Shown here in pieces: positions 1-12,289 of a stretch of 64,000 bases of DNA. Made by a program: the position numbers and the translations under genes. The notes under the pieces were generated by a model. It made no database searches. It had not been told where the DNA came from and saw nothing but the letters and a program-made list of their open reading frames with translations. The first letter of the stretch is position 1, and every line of letters starts with the position of its first letter. The DNA is from Thereva unica (taxonomy: Eukaryota > Arthropoda > Insecta > Diptera > Therevidae): the NCBI GenBank assembly GCA_949987705.1, contig OX465281.1:157556393-157620392 (forward strand), in the 5' to 3' direction.

Positions 1-118
1 GATTCTTCAGAAACTCTTGTAGTTCCTTCCAGGTTGGTAATTCACTTCTTCCGCTTATAGACTGCTCCCAAAGCTGATGAGTCGAGGACGGGAGTCGCTT
101 CACGACTAAGATAGATAG
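1..118 (-). mobile_element. BEL/Pao-1 gag fragment (continues off the left edge)
   Basis: Read on the minus strand this stretch encodes a piece typical of the BEL/Pao gag region (DUF1759-like), with the order LPSSTHQLWE then ELPTWKELQEFL. The same layout occurs in the second BEL/Pao element at about 30.95-31.08 kb. It is probably the continuation of the gag pieces at 17832-18586, separated from them by the nested LINE insertions. The join point with LINE-A is not resolved. Confidence 0.6.
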
Positions 119-182
119 AGTTAACCCTTCTAGCACAGAAGGCGCACTTTTCAGCAAAGCATGAAAATCTATATATACATAT

Positions 183-260
<78 letters not shown>

Positions 261-330
261 GTATATATATACATATATAGAGTTTCCCTTCTAAGACAGA
301 AGGCGCACTTCCTAGCAGAGCTGAGAAATA
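100..330. repeat. (CA)n/(TA)n microsatellite between two imperfect direct repeats
   Basis: A CA run followed by a long TA run occupies about 180-275. It is flanked by two related 30-bp stretches (about 125-155 and 290-325) sharing CCTTCTA, AGACAGAAGGCGCACTT or a close variant. It lies near the junction between the 3' end of LINE-A and the BEL/Pao gag fragment, so it may include the LINE tail. The two copies could be a diverged target-site or local duplication. Confidence 0.7.
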
Positions 331-448
331 TTTACCACTGCCGTGGCTCAGCTGAGACATGCAAACATAAAATATTAAAACATAAAAGATCAAAAACATT
401 AAACAGAGAAGCGTGCAAAACTAAAAAGGGAGTGAGGCACGCAGAGAG

Positions 449-3034
449 TCACGCCACATTGAGAAGGGTCCTTTTAAGGACAACTTCACTGGTTAGCAAG
501 CTAAACACACTCCTATTGTTGTTAGTATTTATAAGCATGCGATTAACGGGTTCGAACATGCCATAATTGGTGTTAGAGGAATTAATGTGCAAAAGAGGTT
601 CACCTCTCAGGTTGTAGTTATTCACTCTAAATGACGCGCGGTTTCTTAAGAAACCAGAGTCCACTTTGTCATTCATCAGTCGATGAACGAATATAACGTC
701 AGCGACCTCACGGCGCTTATGGAGGGAGCTTAAGTTGAGCAATTTAAGTCTGTTCTCATAAGGCGGAAGAGCGAGTGGGTCATCCCACGGGAGGTGGCTG
801 AGTGCAAATCGGACGAACTTCCTTTGAACCGATTCGATTCTACTAACATGGGAGGAGTAGTAAGGAGACCATACCTGGGAAGCGTAGTCAAGCAAAGGCC
901 TAACCAAAGATACGTACAGGTGTTTAGTAACGAGGGGGTTGTTGAACTCTTTGGACCATCTTTTTATAAATCCCAGGACTGAATTGCCCTTGGAGGAGAT
1001 ATAATTGATGTGGGTGGAGAAATCCAACTTACTTTCTAACCTAACCCCAAGATCGATAACAGATTCAGTACGGAAGACCTTGTTGTCAAGGAAAGTATAG
1101 TCAAAAGTTATAACACCACGTTTCCTACAAAAAGTCATGATCTGCAGAAGTTTGCAATCCTCTATACTCCTTATGTGGCGATACAGTTTGATGTCATCAG
1201 CGTAAATAAGGATTTTACAGTGCCTTAGCAGGGTAACAATATCGTCAATTGATAAAATAAAAAGAAGAGGGCCAAGATGACTGCCTTGTGGGACTCCAGA
1301 GGACGCTTCGATGTTCTTCGATTTGACTCCGCGGAATAGAACCTGGTAGGTTCTATCGGCTAAGTACGACTGGAACCAATCCACAAGGGCATGAGGAAAG
1401 CCTAATTTCTTTAGTTTAAGAACTATAATAGAGTGGGAGAGTTTGTCGAAAGCCTTACTAAAATCTGTATAGACACAGTCAGTTTGGCAACCAGTCACAA
1501 AGCCTCTAATTGTGTGTGAAGAGAACTCCAGTAAATTAGTGGTAGTGGAACGGGCTGCAAGAAAACCATGTTGGTTTGTTGAGATAAGCCTCTTGCAGAT
1601 AGGGGTGATAGCAGAATAAATAATAGATTCGAAGAGTTTTGGTATAGACGATAACTTCGCAATTGGCCTATAATTAGATATTTCGTTTTTACAGCCTTTC
1701 TTATGGACAGGTATTATAAAAGAGTTCTTCCATAAGGTTGGGAAGCGCCCTTTATTTAGGGATTTTTGAAATAAACATAGAAGAGGAGACAGTAGGGCCC
1801 CTGCACAGGATTTTAGAACAGCTGGAGGGACTCCATCAGGGCCGGACGAAAAGTCTTGTGGAAGTTCATTTATATGCTTCGAGATATCATCCCTGGTTAT
1901 AGACAGGGAAAAGTTTTGAGCCGTTTGGATTGCATTGATATGTCGAAAATTATCTTCATCTGGTTGGAATACAGAGGACGAGAAAGATTTGAGGAAGAAC
2001 GATGCAAAATTTTCACAAATTTCGGCTGGATTAGAACTAAGGGAGTTCTCGTATTGCATGGTGTAAGGGTAATTATCAACTTTTTTCTTTGTGTTGATAA
2101 ATTGAAAGAATGCTCTGGGATCACCATACACTTTACCTTCCATGTTTCTGAGGTATTCTTTATAGAGGGTTTCGGAGAGAGCATGAAATTGGTCATAGCA
2201 ATTGAGAAATGCATCGAAACTCGCAGTGTCTTTCTTCTTCAGGTAGGTTTTCCAGAGTTTATTCTTCAGGTTTTTGGTACGTCTCAACTCGTTGTTGTGG
2301 GGTTGGGGATGATCTGGGCGATTTTAACGGCTCGATAGGTACACAGGATGCGAAAGTTTCATACAGGATGGAGTAAAATCTGGCTACATCGACATCCAAC
2401 TCATTAGGTGAGAGCAACCAATTGAAATCGACCGAAGTGAGCTTGGATGAGAGTTCCTCAAGGTTGGCTTTTTTAAAGTTAAAGGTAAAGGTTGTCTCCT
2501 CTGGGATTGGCTTATTGTTAAAGACAGAACAATAGCTCAGTAGGAGAGGAGGGTGATAATTATCGACAGGTGACAAGACAATTGAGCTAGGCTCAACATT
2601 CATGTTGTCTGAGTCGGAAAAGAATACAAGATCTAACCGCCTTCCTAAAATATTATTCACACCGCTCATTTGGCACAAGCCGCAAGAAAATAAGGAATTC
2701 AGAAAGTTGGATTCCCTAGAGTTAAGGTTTCTTTCCAGGAAGGTAGTTATCGTCATCATCGCAAGATACCCATTTAACATTGGGTAAGTTAAAATCACCT
2801 ACAAGTAGGAGTTCATCTTTGGAATCCATCATATCTTGGATATGATTTATGCAAGCGATTAGAATATCATAGAGATTTTGACCTCTATCGTCAAGAGTGC
2901 TGAACATATCTGGTGGGATGTAACAACAGATTAAAAATAAGTTGTTATGAACAAGGGAGACTTTGAGAGCGAGGACCTCAATGTCTAAAGTATTGGAAAA
3001 ATCAGGAAGCGTTATTAAGCAACAGTTGAGAAGG
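449..3034 (-). pseudogene. LINE-A (Jockey-type) ORF2, 3' part: endonuclease end and reverse transcriptase
   Basis: Minus-strand remnant of a non-LTR retrotransposon polyprotein. Reading from 3034 down it has the middle and end of an AP-like endonuclease (LLVGDFNLPNVKW near 2790, the SPVDNYHP catalytic histidine region near 2550). A reverse transcriptase follows, with FSKAFDKLSH, SGVPQGSHLGPLLF and the YADD catalytic box, then the usual C-terminal RRxxADVIF region ending at 449. Frame changes near 2720-2800 and 2260-2340 break it into at least three pieces. The missing 5' portion (ORF1 and endonuclease start) is at 16567-17808, so LINE-B inserted into this element. Confidence 0.85.
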
Positions 3035-3444
3035 TTATTTATTTATTTATTTTTATTTATTTTATTTATTTGTACATAAGAAAACGGAGGTACACAAGAC
3101 TTACATCTTTTAGAGTACAGTAATAGCTTTAAATGAGACAAGGCAAAAGCAAAAATAACTAACCTAAGCTTACAAACTAAACATACTAGAGTTATGGCTA
3201 TTAGAAAGAAGAAGAGGAAAGAGAAAGCTAAGTAGTAAAGGGAAGAGAGAGCTAGAGAGAAGAGGTGGATAGAAGAAGAGAAACTTGTTTCCTGAAAATG
3301 GTGACCGTGCTAATTCTTTGTAAAGAAGGGGGAAGATCATTCCAGAGTCTAATCGCGTGCACAAAAAAGGAACGACTACCAATTCGGGACAGATGAGATG
3401 GAATAAGGAATTTGAGTGATCTCAAGGTTTGCAAGGGTGTAAGG
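3035..3444 (-). mobile_element. LINE-B 3' end (C-terminus of ORF2, 3' UTR and A-rich tail)
   Basis: The minus strand encodes the last about 60 residues of a Jockey-type ORF2, ending at the stop at 3252. The features are SHLSRIGSRSFFVHAIRLWN and the following LP, the common C-terminal signature of these proteins. A 3' UTR and a (TAAA)n-like tail at 3035-3075 follow. The reading frame joins directly to 9117 when the Gypsy-1 element and one TAAGG copy are ignored, so this is the distal part of LINE-B. Confidence 0.85.
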
Positions 3445-4006
3445 TGTAGCGCTCGCTACGCATTAATTTTGTTGTTATCTTATTGCGAGTTCAATTTTCT
3501 AATTTAAATACGTGTACTTACAATTTTGGAGTACAGTGTGCGTTACGTCATTTTCACTACTACTTTGGGAATACACTCTAGGGAAATCACAATCACGTAC
3601 GCTTACACTGTACAAGTATTAAATGTATTCAAACATAGATACACTGATTCATTGACATGAAAAATAAAAAATAGAAATGTATTAGTTTTTACGTTAATAG
3701 TCTAACTGAATAGTCTTATTATATTGTGTTCATTGTCAGTATACATTAATTGTCGTAGTATAAGTTTTCATTGATGAAATATAAAAACTTTCGGTTATAT
3801 AATTTAACCGCCGTTTTAAAATAAAGTCGTTAAATTTAAAACTTAAATAAATGTTTAAAGAAAATAAGAGAATCCGGGAAAATCGTAATAAAAGAATAAA
3901 TTAAATAAAAACATAATTTATTTATCCTAACTACAAATTTTTATGAAGTTGAGAGGAATTTCGTTATACTCTAAAAGCGCATTCAGGAGTCGCTCCTCCC
4001 ACTTCA
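3445..4006 (+). repeat. Gypsy-1 5' LTR
   Basis: 562 bp, TG...CA ends, flanked on the left by TAAGG. By eye it differs from the 3' LTR at only a couple of positions, for example C versus G in the short palindrome at the start, TAGCG(C/G)TCGCTA. Confidence 0.95.
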
Positions 4007-4575
4007 TCTGGTGACCCCGAAACGAAGAAAGAAGTTTTTCCTACAATTTTAAAAAAAGAAGATTGAGGAATTACAAAAAGAAGAGGATTTTAATTCAAAA
4101 ATAAAATAGAAAATTCATAAGAAGAAAGAAGAAAGAATATAAGAACAATTTTAAGAAGAAGGTTTTTTTAAAAAAAAGAAGAAAGAATACACGTAAGAGA
4201 GGAGAAGAAAGAAGATTCAATAAAACTTTTAAGGGAAGTTAAGTTCATTTTAAATTAATAATTTTCACCATTTTTAATTTCTTTTAAAAAAAAAAACAAA
4301 ACACAAAAATTTTCTTTTAAAATACAAAACTTTTCCTGGTAGTAGTGAATTTCTGATTTAATTTCTCTTCTTTAATTGATTTATATGATCTTTTCTTTTA
4401 AAAGTCGAAATTTTCCTTATTTAACGGTCGGTTTTAAAGTTTGAGTCCTCCGTCAACGCTATCGTCCGCGAAATTAATTTATAAGAAGTTCCGCGAATTT
4501 TAAGTGAATCGAAACTCTTTTCTTTGATTTTAAAAGAATTTCGTGTTACGTTAGTGCCTATATAGTGTGAAAATT
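4007..4575 (+). other. Gypsy-1 untranslated leader
   Basis: A/T-rich leader between the 5' LTR and gag. It begins with a primer-binding-like TGGTGACCCCGA at 4009-4020 and has no ORF of note. Confidence 0.7.
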
Positions 4576-5415
4576 ATGAGTGTGCAAAATTCGGGGGATA
4601 CTTTTAGTGAAATCAACGCTTCTGCCGTTAAACTGCCCTCCTTTTGGTCACCGTGTCCAGAAGCATGGTTTGTTTTGGCGGAAAGCCAATTTCATTCTAA
4701 GGGAGTTAGGCTGGATGATACGAAATACGAGCATGTCATCCAGGCGCTTCCCTTAGAAATAATTATGAATGTTTTGGATTTCATTCAAAGCCCACCTCAG
4801 GAAGGCAAGTACGAGGCCCTTAAATCGACCTTGATTCAACGCTTCACGGAATCCGAAGAGAATAAGTTGGAGCAGCTCTTATCCAACTCGGAGATGGGAG
4901 ACAGGAAACCGTCAGACTTCTACAGATCAATGGACATTTTGGCTGGAACATCAACACATTTAGGGAAAGAATTAATCAAGAAGTTATGGATGCGGAAACT
5001 GCCTTCGGATATAAATATTGCTCTAATGGCATCTGGAAAGCAGAATATTCAAGATTTGATTTTGTTAGCAGACAAGATTTTCGAAGCATCTAAATTTAAA
5101 TTCATTTCGGCAATCGGTAACAATTCGGCAAATCCTTTCCTGAACAAAGAAGATTTCAGCATAAATAGCCTTTATGTTAAAAAGAAAATAACTTTACTGG
5201 AGAATAAAATTGAAGATTTAGCAAATTTAATCAAGAGATTTACTATTAATAATAAAAATAATAATTTTCAACACGGATTTAGATCAAGAAGTAGTAGTCG
5301 TTCAAATAGCAGACATAAAGAAAATAATAAGCCTTTTTGCTGGTTTCACTTTAAATTTGGAGATAATGCCAAAAGATGTGTTAAACCATGTAGTTATAAG
5401 AATTCAAAAAACTAA
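4576..5415 (+). CDS. gag: Gypsy-1 Gag polyprotein
   Basis: 279-aa capsid/nucleocapsid precursor. The first ATG is at 4576; the frame is open a few codons further upstream from a GTG. The central part, about residues 20-170, resembles the retrotransposon capsid fold, with the [21 protein letters not shown] and [10 protein letters not shown] landmarks. A basic Arg/Ser-rich stretch follows near residues 230-250. The C-terminus carries a single variant zinc knuckle, [14 protein letters not shown] then C, in place of CCHC, as is common in arthropod CsRN1/Kabuki-type elements. The stop TAA directly follows a slippery heptamer used to enter pol. It would act in particle assembly and RNA packaging. 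Confidence 0.9.
   Translation: MSVQNSGDTFSEINASAVKLPSFWSPCPEAWFVLAESQFHSKGVRLDDTKYEHVIQALPLEIIMNVLDFIQSPPQEGKYEALKSTLIQRFTESEENKLEQLLSNSEMGDRKPSDFYRSMDILAGTSTHLGKELIKKLWMRKLPSDINIALMASGKQNIQDLILLADKIFEASKFKFISAIGNNSANPFLNKEDFSINSLYVKKKITLLENKIEDLANLIKRFTINNKNNNFQHGFRSRSSSRSNSRHKENNKPFCWFHFKFGDNAKRCVKPCSYKNSKN
5406..5412 (+). promoter_or_regulatory. gag-pol -1 ribosomal frameshift site (A AAA AAC)
   Basis: The gag frame reads TCA AAA AAC TAA, giving an A-AAA-AAC heptamer in the correct phase immediately before the gag stop codon. A -1 slip enters the pol frame, which is open from here through the protease. I did not find a clear downstream pseudoknot by eye. Confidence 0.8.
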
Positions 5416-8400
5416 GTATCCCTTCAGCGTGTTGTAAAAATGTTATTCCAAGAAAGTCATGTAGACTATTTGTTTTTGATAAAGAAAATAAATTTAAATT
5501 TCTGATAGATACAGGAGCTGAATTATCTGTTGTTCCTAACGTTTATTTTGGCAAATACAAGAAAGATCCTAATTTTATTCTTTCAGCAGCTAATGGTTCG
5601 ACGATAAACACATATGGAAATAAACTGTTGAAAATCGATTTCGGATTAAGAAGAGATTTAACATTTCCATTTATAGTAGCTAGTGTCAATAAACCTATAA
5701 TTGGTGCAGATTTCCTTACACAATTTAATTTATTGGTTGATCTTAAAAGGAAACGTTTAATCGACGGCGATACTGAGTTGAGTGTTAACGGAATTATGAT
5801 TAAGGCAGACAGTCCATCACCCAGGCATTGTTCCTTTGACAGTGGATACGGCAAAATACTATCAAAATTTCCTTCACTAACCCAACCACCTCGTTATGAC
5901 TTACCAGTACTACACAACATAGTACACTCTGTCCAAACAAAAGGTCAGTTACCTTTTTCCAGACCTAGAAGACTTGACAACAATAAATTCAAAATAGCAA
6001 AATTGGAATTTGATCATATGATTAAGTTAGGTTTATGTAGACCATCCTCTTCCTCAGCTTCTTCCGCTTTACATATGGTACCGAAAAAGAACTGTTCAGA
6101 CTGGCGACCTTGTGGTGATTATAGAAGACTTAATGCAATAACAATCCCAGATAGGTACCCAATTCCACACATCCAAAATTTCACGTTGAATTTGAATGGG
6201 TGCACGGTATTTTCAAAAATTGATCTGGTTAGAGCATATCACCATATACCTATGGCAGAGGAAGATATTTTCAAGACAGCTATTACTACACCTTTCGGTT
6301 TATTCGAATTTACTCGAATGCCCTTCGGTCTTAGGAACGCTGCCCAAACTTTTCAACGTTTTATGGATCAAGTACTAAACGGACTAGAATTTATTTTCGT
6401 TTACATTGATGACATTCTTGTAGCAAGCAAGGACGAAGAAGAGCACAAAGCTCATTTGGAAAAAGTTTTTGGAAGACTTGAAAAATTTGGAATCAACATT
6501 AATCCAGGGAAATGTCTTTTTGGTGTTCATACATTGGAATTTTTAAGCCACAAAATTACAAAGGACGGAATACTTCCATCAGAAGACAGGGTTAAATTAA
6601 TTAGAAATTTTCCGTCACCCAAATCGATAAAAGAGGCACAACAGTTTATAGGAATGATAAACTACTTCCATAGATTCATTCCTCGACTAGCAGAAATTTT
6701 AAGTCCAATTCATAGTCATTTAGCCAAAGAGCTTAAAAAAGGTAAGAAAGTGAAGAATTTAGAGTGGACAAAGGAATGCGAGGACGCTTTTGTCAAAGCT
6801 AAGAACGCATTTACTTCAGCAACTCTATTAGTTCATCCCTCTGAGAACGCGATTTTTAGTTTAACAGTTGATGCATCGAACGTGGCTGTAGGAGCAATGC
6901 TGGAGCAAACAGGCAAGAATGGGCCTGAACCACTAGCATTTTATTCGAAAAAATTAAGCGCCGCGGAATCGAAATATTCAACCTTCGATAGAGAACTTTT
7001 AGCCATATATTTGGCAATTAAACATTTTAGACATTTTCTGGAAGGTCGTGAGTTTACAATTTTCACAGACCACAAGCCGCTAACTTCGGCAATATGGACA
7101 AAAGCTGAAAGAAGTCCAAGACAGGCGAGACAGTTGGATTACATTACGCAATTTACGTCGGATATTAGATATATCAAAGGGAAAGCTAACGTAGTAGCGG
7201 ATACATTATCCCGAGTAGAGACAGATAGTAAGGATTGTGACGCGATTAAAGAAAAGAAAATAGATTTAGAAATTATTGCAGAAGAACAGAAAGATGATTT
7301 AGAATTAAAGTATTTAATGGAAGATTCTGGTAGAAATTCAAGAATAATATTAATAGAAAAAGATGTACCTGCAACAAGTAATAAAATTTGGCTAGAATGT
7401 TCAACGGGTAGAGACAGACCGTTCATTCCAAAAACTCTACGAAGAGAAGTTTTTAACATTGTACATAATTTAGCACACCCAGGTATTCGAAGTACAAGAA
7501 GGCTGATAACAGGAAAATATTTTTGGCCTAGGATGAACAGCGAAATTAATTTATGGGCGAAAACATGCATAGAATGCCAGAAAGCCAAGATTTATAGACA
7601 TACTAAATCCCCAGTCGAAAAATTTAAGGCGCCAACAGGAAGGTTCGAACACATTCATATAGACATAGTTGGACCACTCCAGCCAGCAGAAGGATTCACG
7701 TATTTATTAACGATCGTGGACCGTTTCACCAGGTGGCCCGAAGTCTATCCTCTTAAAAATATCACTGCACAGATGGTAGTTAGAGCATTGTACGAACAGT
7801 ATTTTCCAAGATTCGGAATTCCATTGACGGTTACCACTGACCAAGGAGGTCAGTTTGAAGGAAAAATGTTTGAGGAATTCTCGAAGCTCTTGGGTACACA
7901 TAGGATCAGAACAACGGCATATCATCCGCAAGCGAATGGAATGGTAGAGAGGCTTCATAGACAACTTAAAGAATCATTGAGAGCCAAGATGAATAATCCG
8001 AACTGGTTACTGCATTTACCAGCTATTTTGCTGGGTATGCGAACTACAATAAAAGAAGACCTAAAGTGTAGTCCAGCAGAGTTAGTATACGGTCAAGCGC
8101 TAAGAATCCCAGGAGAGTTCTTCATAAGAGACACAGAGATTGTATCAGACCCAACAGATTTTGTGGCAATGCTAAGAAACCATATGAGAAATATTGTTCC
8201 AACGGACTCTCGTGAACAAAAGAAAGATTTCTTTGTGCCAAAGGGATTAAGGGACTGCGAATTTGTTTTCCTGAGGACGGATAGGATGAGAAGTTCATTG
8301 CAAAATCCATATGAAGGACCGTATAGAGTGATCAAAAGGGGAGAAAAAAATTTTTCGATAGATGTTAACGGGAAGGTAGTAAAAGTATCTATTGATAGAC

Positions 8401-8486
8401 TAAAACCGGCACACATAGAAAGAAACGAAGACAGTAATAAGCCGGTAACACGTAGTTCGAAGAAAAGAGTTCGGTTTCGATTGTAA
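5406..8486 (+). CDS. pol: Gypsy-1 Pol polyprotein (PR-RT-RNaseH-IN)
   Basis: About 1,027 codons reached from gag by -1 frameshifting; the first internal ATG (5628) would omit the protease active site. Order: aspartic protease with [11 protein letters not shown] at 5505-5535; reverse transcriptase with [25 protein letters not shown] and the YIDD box near 6400-6412; RNase H with [14 protein letters not shown] and [10 protein letters not shown]; integrase with an HHCC zinc finger ([13 protein letters not shown] ... CIECQK) and the D,D,E core ([33 protein letters not shown]). No internal stop. Together with the nearly identical LTRs this suggests a recently active copy. It would copy the element RNA into DNA and integrate it. 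Confidence 0.95.
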   Translation, partial: KKLSIPSACCKNVIPRKSCRLFVFDKENKFKFLIDTGAELSVVPNVYFGKYKKDPNFILSAANGSTINTYGNKLLKIDFGLRRDLTFPFIVASVNKPIIGADFLTQFNLLVDLKRKRLIDGDTELSVNGIMIKADSPSPRHCSFDSGYGKILSKFPSLTQPPRYDLPVLHNIVHSVQTKGQLPFSRPRRLDNNKFKIAKLEFDHMIKLGLCRPSSSSASSALHMVPKKNCSDWRPCGDYRRLNAITIPDRYPIPHIQNFTLNLNGCTVFSKIDLVRAYHHIPMAEEDIFKTAITTPFGLFEFTRMPFGLRNAAQTFQRFMDQVLNGLEFIFVYIDDILVASKDEEEHKAHLEKVFGRLEKFGININPGKCLFGVHTLEFLSHKITKDGILPSEDRVKLIRNFPSPKSIKEAQQFIGMINYFHRFIPRLAEILSPIHSHLAKELKKGKKVKNLEWTKECEDAFVKAKNAFTSATLLVHPSENAIFSLTVDASNVAVGAMLEQTGKNGPEPLAFYSKKLSAAESKYSTFDRELLAIYLAIKHFRHFLEGREFTIFTDHKPLTSAIWTKAERSPRQARQLDYITQFTSDIRYIKGKANVVADTLSRVETDSKDCDAIKEKKIDLEIIAEEQKDDLELKYLMEDSGRNSRIILIEKDVPATSNKIWLECSTGRDRPFIPKTLRREVFNIVHNLAHPGIRSTRRLITGKYFWPRMNSEINLWAKTCIECQKAKIYRHTKSPVEKFKAPTGRFEHIHIDIVGPLQPAEGFTYLLTIVDRFTRWPEVYPLKNITAQMVVRALYEQYFPRFGIPLTVTTDQGGQFEGKMFEEFSKLLGTHRIRTTAYHPQANGMVERLHRQLKESLRAKMNNPNWLLHLPAILLGMRTTIKEDLKCSPAELVYGQALRIPGEFFIRDTEIVSDPTDFVAMLRNHMRNIVPTDSREQKKDFFVPKGLRDCEFVFLRTDRMRSSLQNPYEGPYRVIKRGEKNFSIDVNGKVVKVSIDRLKPAHIERNEDSNKPVTRSSKKRVRFRL

Positions 8487-8549
8487 AGTAAGTTTTCAAT
8501 CATGATTTTAATATTTTTTTTATAGACGCTAACGCTGAAGGGGGAGTTA

Positions 8550-9111
8550 TGTAGCGGTCGCTACGCATTAATTTTGTTGTTATCTTATTGCGAGTTCAAT
8601 TTTCTAATTTAAATACGTGTACTTACAATTTTGGAGTACAGTGTGCGTTACGTCATTTTCACTACTACTTTGGAAATACACTCTAGGGAAATCACAATCA
8701 CGTACGCTTACACTGTACAAGTATTAAATGTATTCAAACATAGATACACTGATTCATTGACATGAAAAATAAAAAATAGAAATGTATTAGTTTTTACGTT
8801 AATAGTCTAACTGAATAGTCTTATTATATTGTGTTCATTGTCAGTATACATTAATTGTCGTAGTATAAGTTTTCATTGATGAAATATAAAAACTTTCGGT
8901 TATATAATTTAACCGCCGTTTTAAAATAAAGTCGTTAAATTTAAAACTTAAATAAATGTTTAAAGAAAATAAGAGAATCCGGGAAAATCGTAATAAAAGA
9001 ATAAATTAAATAAAAACATAATTTATTTATCCTAACTACAAATTTTTATGAAGTTGAGAGGAATTTCGTTATACTCTAAAAGCGCATTCAGGAGTCGCTC
9101 CTCCCACTTCA
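8550..9111 (+). repeat. Gypsy-1 3' LTR
   Basis: 562 bp, matching 3445-4006 almost perfectly. It is preceded by a purine tract and followed by the TAAGG target duplicate. The last codons of an apparent minus-strand LINE ORF inside this LTR are read-through, not real coding. Confidence 0.95.
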
Positions 9112-9116
9112 TAAGG

Positions 9117-11740
9117 AAGTCGGAAAGGTAAGAAGGGCTTTTAGCATAAAATACTTTATGTAGAAGAGCTAGCGCCATAATATCGATAAAACAAAAGAGG
9201 TCACAGCCTATTAGTGATTTCCGAACAGATGATATATGATCTGACTTTCTCAGGTGGAAGATAAAGCGTAAGCAATCATTGAATGCAACATTAAGTCTTT
9301 CACGGCAGGACGAATCATACACAATGTAAACTAGAGAGCCATAGAGTAAATGCGGAAGAATGAGAGATTTTACAAGCTTTGAACCTATAGTGGGTGATAG
9401 GAGACTGCCATGAAGCCGGAGCTTGCGTAAAGTCCCATAAATCTTGGAGAGCATTAGTGAGACTTGATCACAGCAGGTCAGTTTAGCATTAATAGCAATG
9501 CCAAGATTATGGACCCGATCAACAATGGGAAGAGGAATGTTACCCAGACAAATGAGTGGCATTCTGTCGGGCAGTGTAGAAAGACGACTAAGCACAAGTA
9601 CTTGTGATTTTTTAGGGTTTAATTTAAGGAAATTGAGAGCACTCCACTCATTTATTCGTGAGAGAGTGCTATTCAGGTCAGAAATACAAGAATCAATTTG
9701 GCAAGAAGGGCAAGAGGTATACAGTTGGAGATCATCAGCATATAGATGAAAGGAACAGTGGCCGATAGTAAAAGGTAGGTCATTGATATACAATGAAAAT
9801 AGTAGGGGACCAAGAATTGAACCTTGAGGAACACCAGAAGGCACTTGTAGAAAAGAGGAGATAACATTATTATGACGAACACACTGAAAACGGTTAGATA
9901 GCAAAGAGGAGAAAAGCCGTGTAGCAGACGAAGAGAAATGATAGCGCTCACTTAGTTTGGAAAGTAATATCGCATGCACCACCGAGTCAAAGGCTTTCGA
10001 GAAATCAAGAAGCACTAATATTGCAACGTCGCCTTTATCAAGCGCAGAACGAATGTCAGTTGTTACCTTTAGTATAGCGGTTTCACAACTATGATTTTTA
10101 CGGAAACCAGATTGATATTTCGAAATAAAGCTATTAGATTCAAGGTAGCACAGGACTTGGATGTAAAGAATTTTCTCAAAGGCTTTTGCAAGGAAAGGAA
10201 GAATGCTAATGGGACGGAAATCTGAGATATCTGCAGGAGAAGATTTTTTCGGTAAAGGGATCACTATGGCCTTTTTCCACAACAAGGGAACTTGGGAAGT
10301 AGTCAGGCAGTAAACATGCGTGATGACATCCAAAATTAAAGGGGCGAGGAGCTTAAAAAAGCGTGGAGATATTTCATCAAAACCGACGCAGTTGGAGGAA
10401 ATAGAGAGGAGTATTTTAATAACTTCTGAGGGGTCCACACAGCGAAAGTAAAAGCCATCAGTACTATGTGGAAGAACTGATAAAGATCGGGAGATAGAGG
10501 AAGCAGGAGGGGATTGAATGAATGAGGCATTTAGGAGGTCTACATCGATATCAACAGGGGAAGGTGCAGTAGCATTTATGCCCAGCGAGCGAAGATTGGA
10601 CCAGAGTTGCTTGGAGTTTAAAGAGGGATCAAGCTTACGCGCATAAAAACTAAGTTTTCGTGATTTGACCTTGCTAGTGACGAGGTTGCGAAGCTGTTTA
10701 TAAGCATTGAGATATCTAAGAATCCTAGTCTTGCGATAACGCCTGTACATGCACTCTCGCTGACTTATCAAGTCACGGATTTCGCCAGAAAACCAAGGAC
10801 AAGCCGAATATGGCCTGCGGTTTCTTGTGACTAGCGGCACACATTGATCAAACAAGGATTGAGTAAATAAAGTCAGCAAACTTACTTTAGTGTCAACGCA
10901 AGTAGTATGATAGATAGCATCCCAAGGCATGGTGGAAACAGCTACGGACAGTTGATCAGGATTGATGTTACTAAAGTCACGAAAAGTATACGAAATAGAC
11001 GCAGAGGGCGCGAGCAGAGAGAACCGAACGGAAAGGAATAATAGGTCATGATCCAGAAAACTAGGAGGGGAAATTTGATGATGCTTTAGCACTGCATCAG
11101 TGCAGGTAGCAGCTAGGATATCAAGCAAGGATGGGTTTTGACAATTTAGAAATGTTGGCAGATGATTTAGAATATGCAAGTCCAATGACTCAAATAAATA
11201 TCTAAGGGCATTCGCACGAGCATTGACTTTGAGCAGATCAGCATTAAAGTCACCTGCAACAATTATGTTCTCATAGTGGTGAGAAAGGGTAGACACAAGA
11301 CTGGAGAACTCAGCAGCGATATCAGAGTTGAAAGCATTGGGAGGACAATACACGCTTATAACAACACATTTGTCACATGCAGATTTTACCTCAACAGCAA
11401 TAAATTCGAATTGTGAGCCACTAGACTTGCCGACCACTCTTGAGGAGATCGAAGAGGCCACATACACAGCAACACCACCACCAGTGCGGCCAATACGGTC
11501 AACACGATGTAACACGAAATTATGAAGGGAAACAAAAGAGGAGGGAATTACCGGTTTTAACCAAGTCTCACTCACAAGGAGAACGTGTAACTTCGTTTGG
11601 TCAAACATCCATCTCAATTCATCCATTTTGTTTTTCAGACTTCTTGCATTTAAAACACAAATATTAAGTCCAGAGGAAGCGGAGCAAAGGATGTTTAGTA
11701 GTCTTCCCTGTTTGTGCACTCCATCAGCAGAGTGAAACAT
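9117..11740 (-). pseudogene. LINE-B (Jockey-type) ORF2: endonuclease plus reverse transcriptase, interrupted by Gypsy-1
   Basis: Long minus-strand frame of about 875 codons with few or no internal breaks; the first ATG is at 11740. The N-terminus is an AP-like endonuclease (ICVLNARSLKNKMDELR, LLVSETWL, GGGVAVYV, VAGDFNADLLK, FLDHDLLFLSV). After a linker comes a reverse transcriptase with DFRPISILPFLAKAFEKI, GFRKNHSCETAILK, DFSKAFDSVVH, GVPQGSILGPLLFSLYIND and the YADD box. The frame ends artificially in the Gypsy-1 LTR; the true C-terminus is at 3252-3439, and the five-base TAAGG duplication marks the insertion. The protein would nick target DNA and prime reverse transcription. Confidence 0.92.
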
Positions 11741-12046
11741 AAATGCAAGAAAAGAGCACAATCACGACTTCAGAAACCAGTACGAAACAAGCTAGATTTG
11801 TTAAGTAGAAGAAGAAATAATAGACAGGATAAGAAAGAACTAAAAAAGAAGAAGACGAATAGCCATGAAGAAAGGCAATAACATACAAACAAATTCTATA
11901 AAAACTTAAACTTAAAATCAAAACTAAGACTAAAATTGAAACAAAAATCATAACAATAAAATTAACTAAGAATATAAACATACTTTTAAAATCCATATAG
12001 CAGCTTGCTCCACAATAAAAATGTACTGCGCCCAAAAATGTACCAG

Positions 12047-12289
12047 CTATGAAACAGGAGAGGAGTTAATGGCTTCTTCCAGGTCAAGGGCTGAAGTAAA
12101 TTTTACTGGCTGTTTATCCCTTTCCAGTTGAACAAACACAAAACCCCGGCGTGTGAAGACTGAAGTAACTAGATTCCTTCTCAGCAGTTTACGAGCTGTT
12201 TGAAAGATATCATTGTTTTTCGAAGTAAGACTCTCATTAATATAGACTGGGCTGTCCGCAGCAAAACCCAAATTCAGACTTTTTAAAGT
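12047..12289 (-). pseudogene. LINE-B ORF1, C-terminal part
   Basis: Minus-strand frame carrying the end of a LINE ORF1 nucleic-acid-binding protein, with SPVYINESLTSKNNDIF, ARKLLRRNLV, FTRRGFVFVQLERDK. This C-terminal pattern is shared by Jockey/CR1-type ORF1 proteins and the baculovirus FP family. It lies directly upstream of ORF2. The N-terminal portion is at 15866-16491, so the 12290-15865 block is an insertion. 11741-12046 is the ORF1-ORF2 spacer, with nothing else seen in it. Confidence 0.7.

Larger units (their letters stand above)
3445..9111 (+). mobile_element. Gypsy-1 LTR retrotransposon, near-intact and recent
   Basis: A complete LTR element: 562-bp LTRs starting TGTAGC and ending CTTCA, a 5-bp target duplication TAAGG (3440-3444 and 9112-9116), a primer-binding-like TGGTGACCCCGA just after the 5' LTR, and a purine-rich GAAGGGGGAG tract just before the 3' LTR. 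Internally there are gag and a protease-RT-RNaseH-integrase pol joined by a -1 frameshift site. There is no envelope gene. The domain style (C-x-x-H-F-K-F-G gag knuckle, [18 protein letters not shown] in RT) fits the CsRN1-like Gypsy group; that clade call is an inference. Confidence 0.95.

Noticed and set aside
9032..9111. C-terminal extension of the LINE-B ORF2 into the Gypsy-1 LTR
   Set aside because: Read-through of inserted sequence; the real C-terminus lies at 3252-3439.
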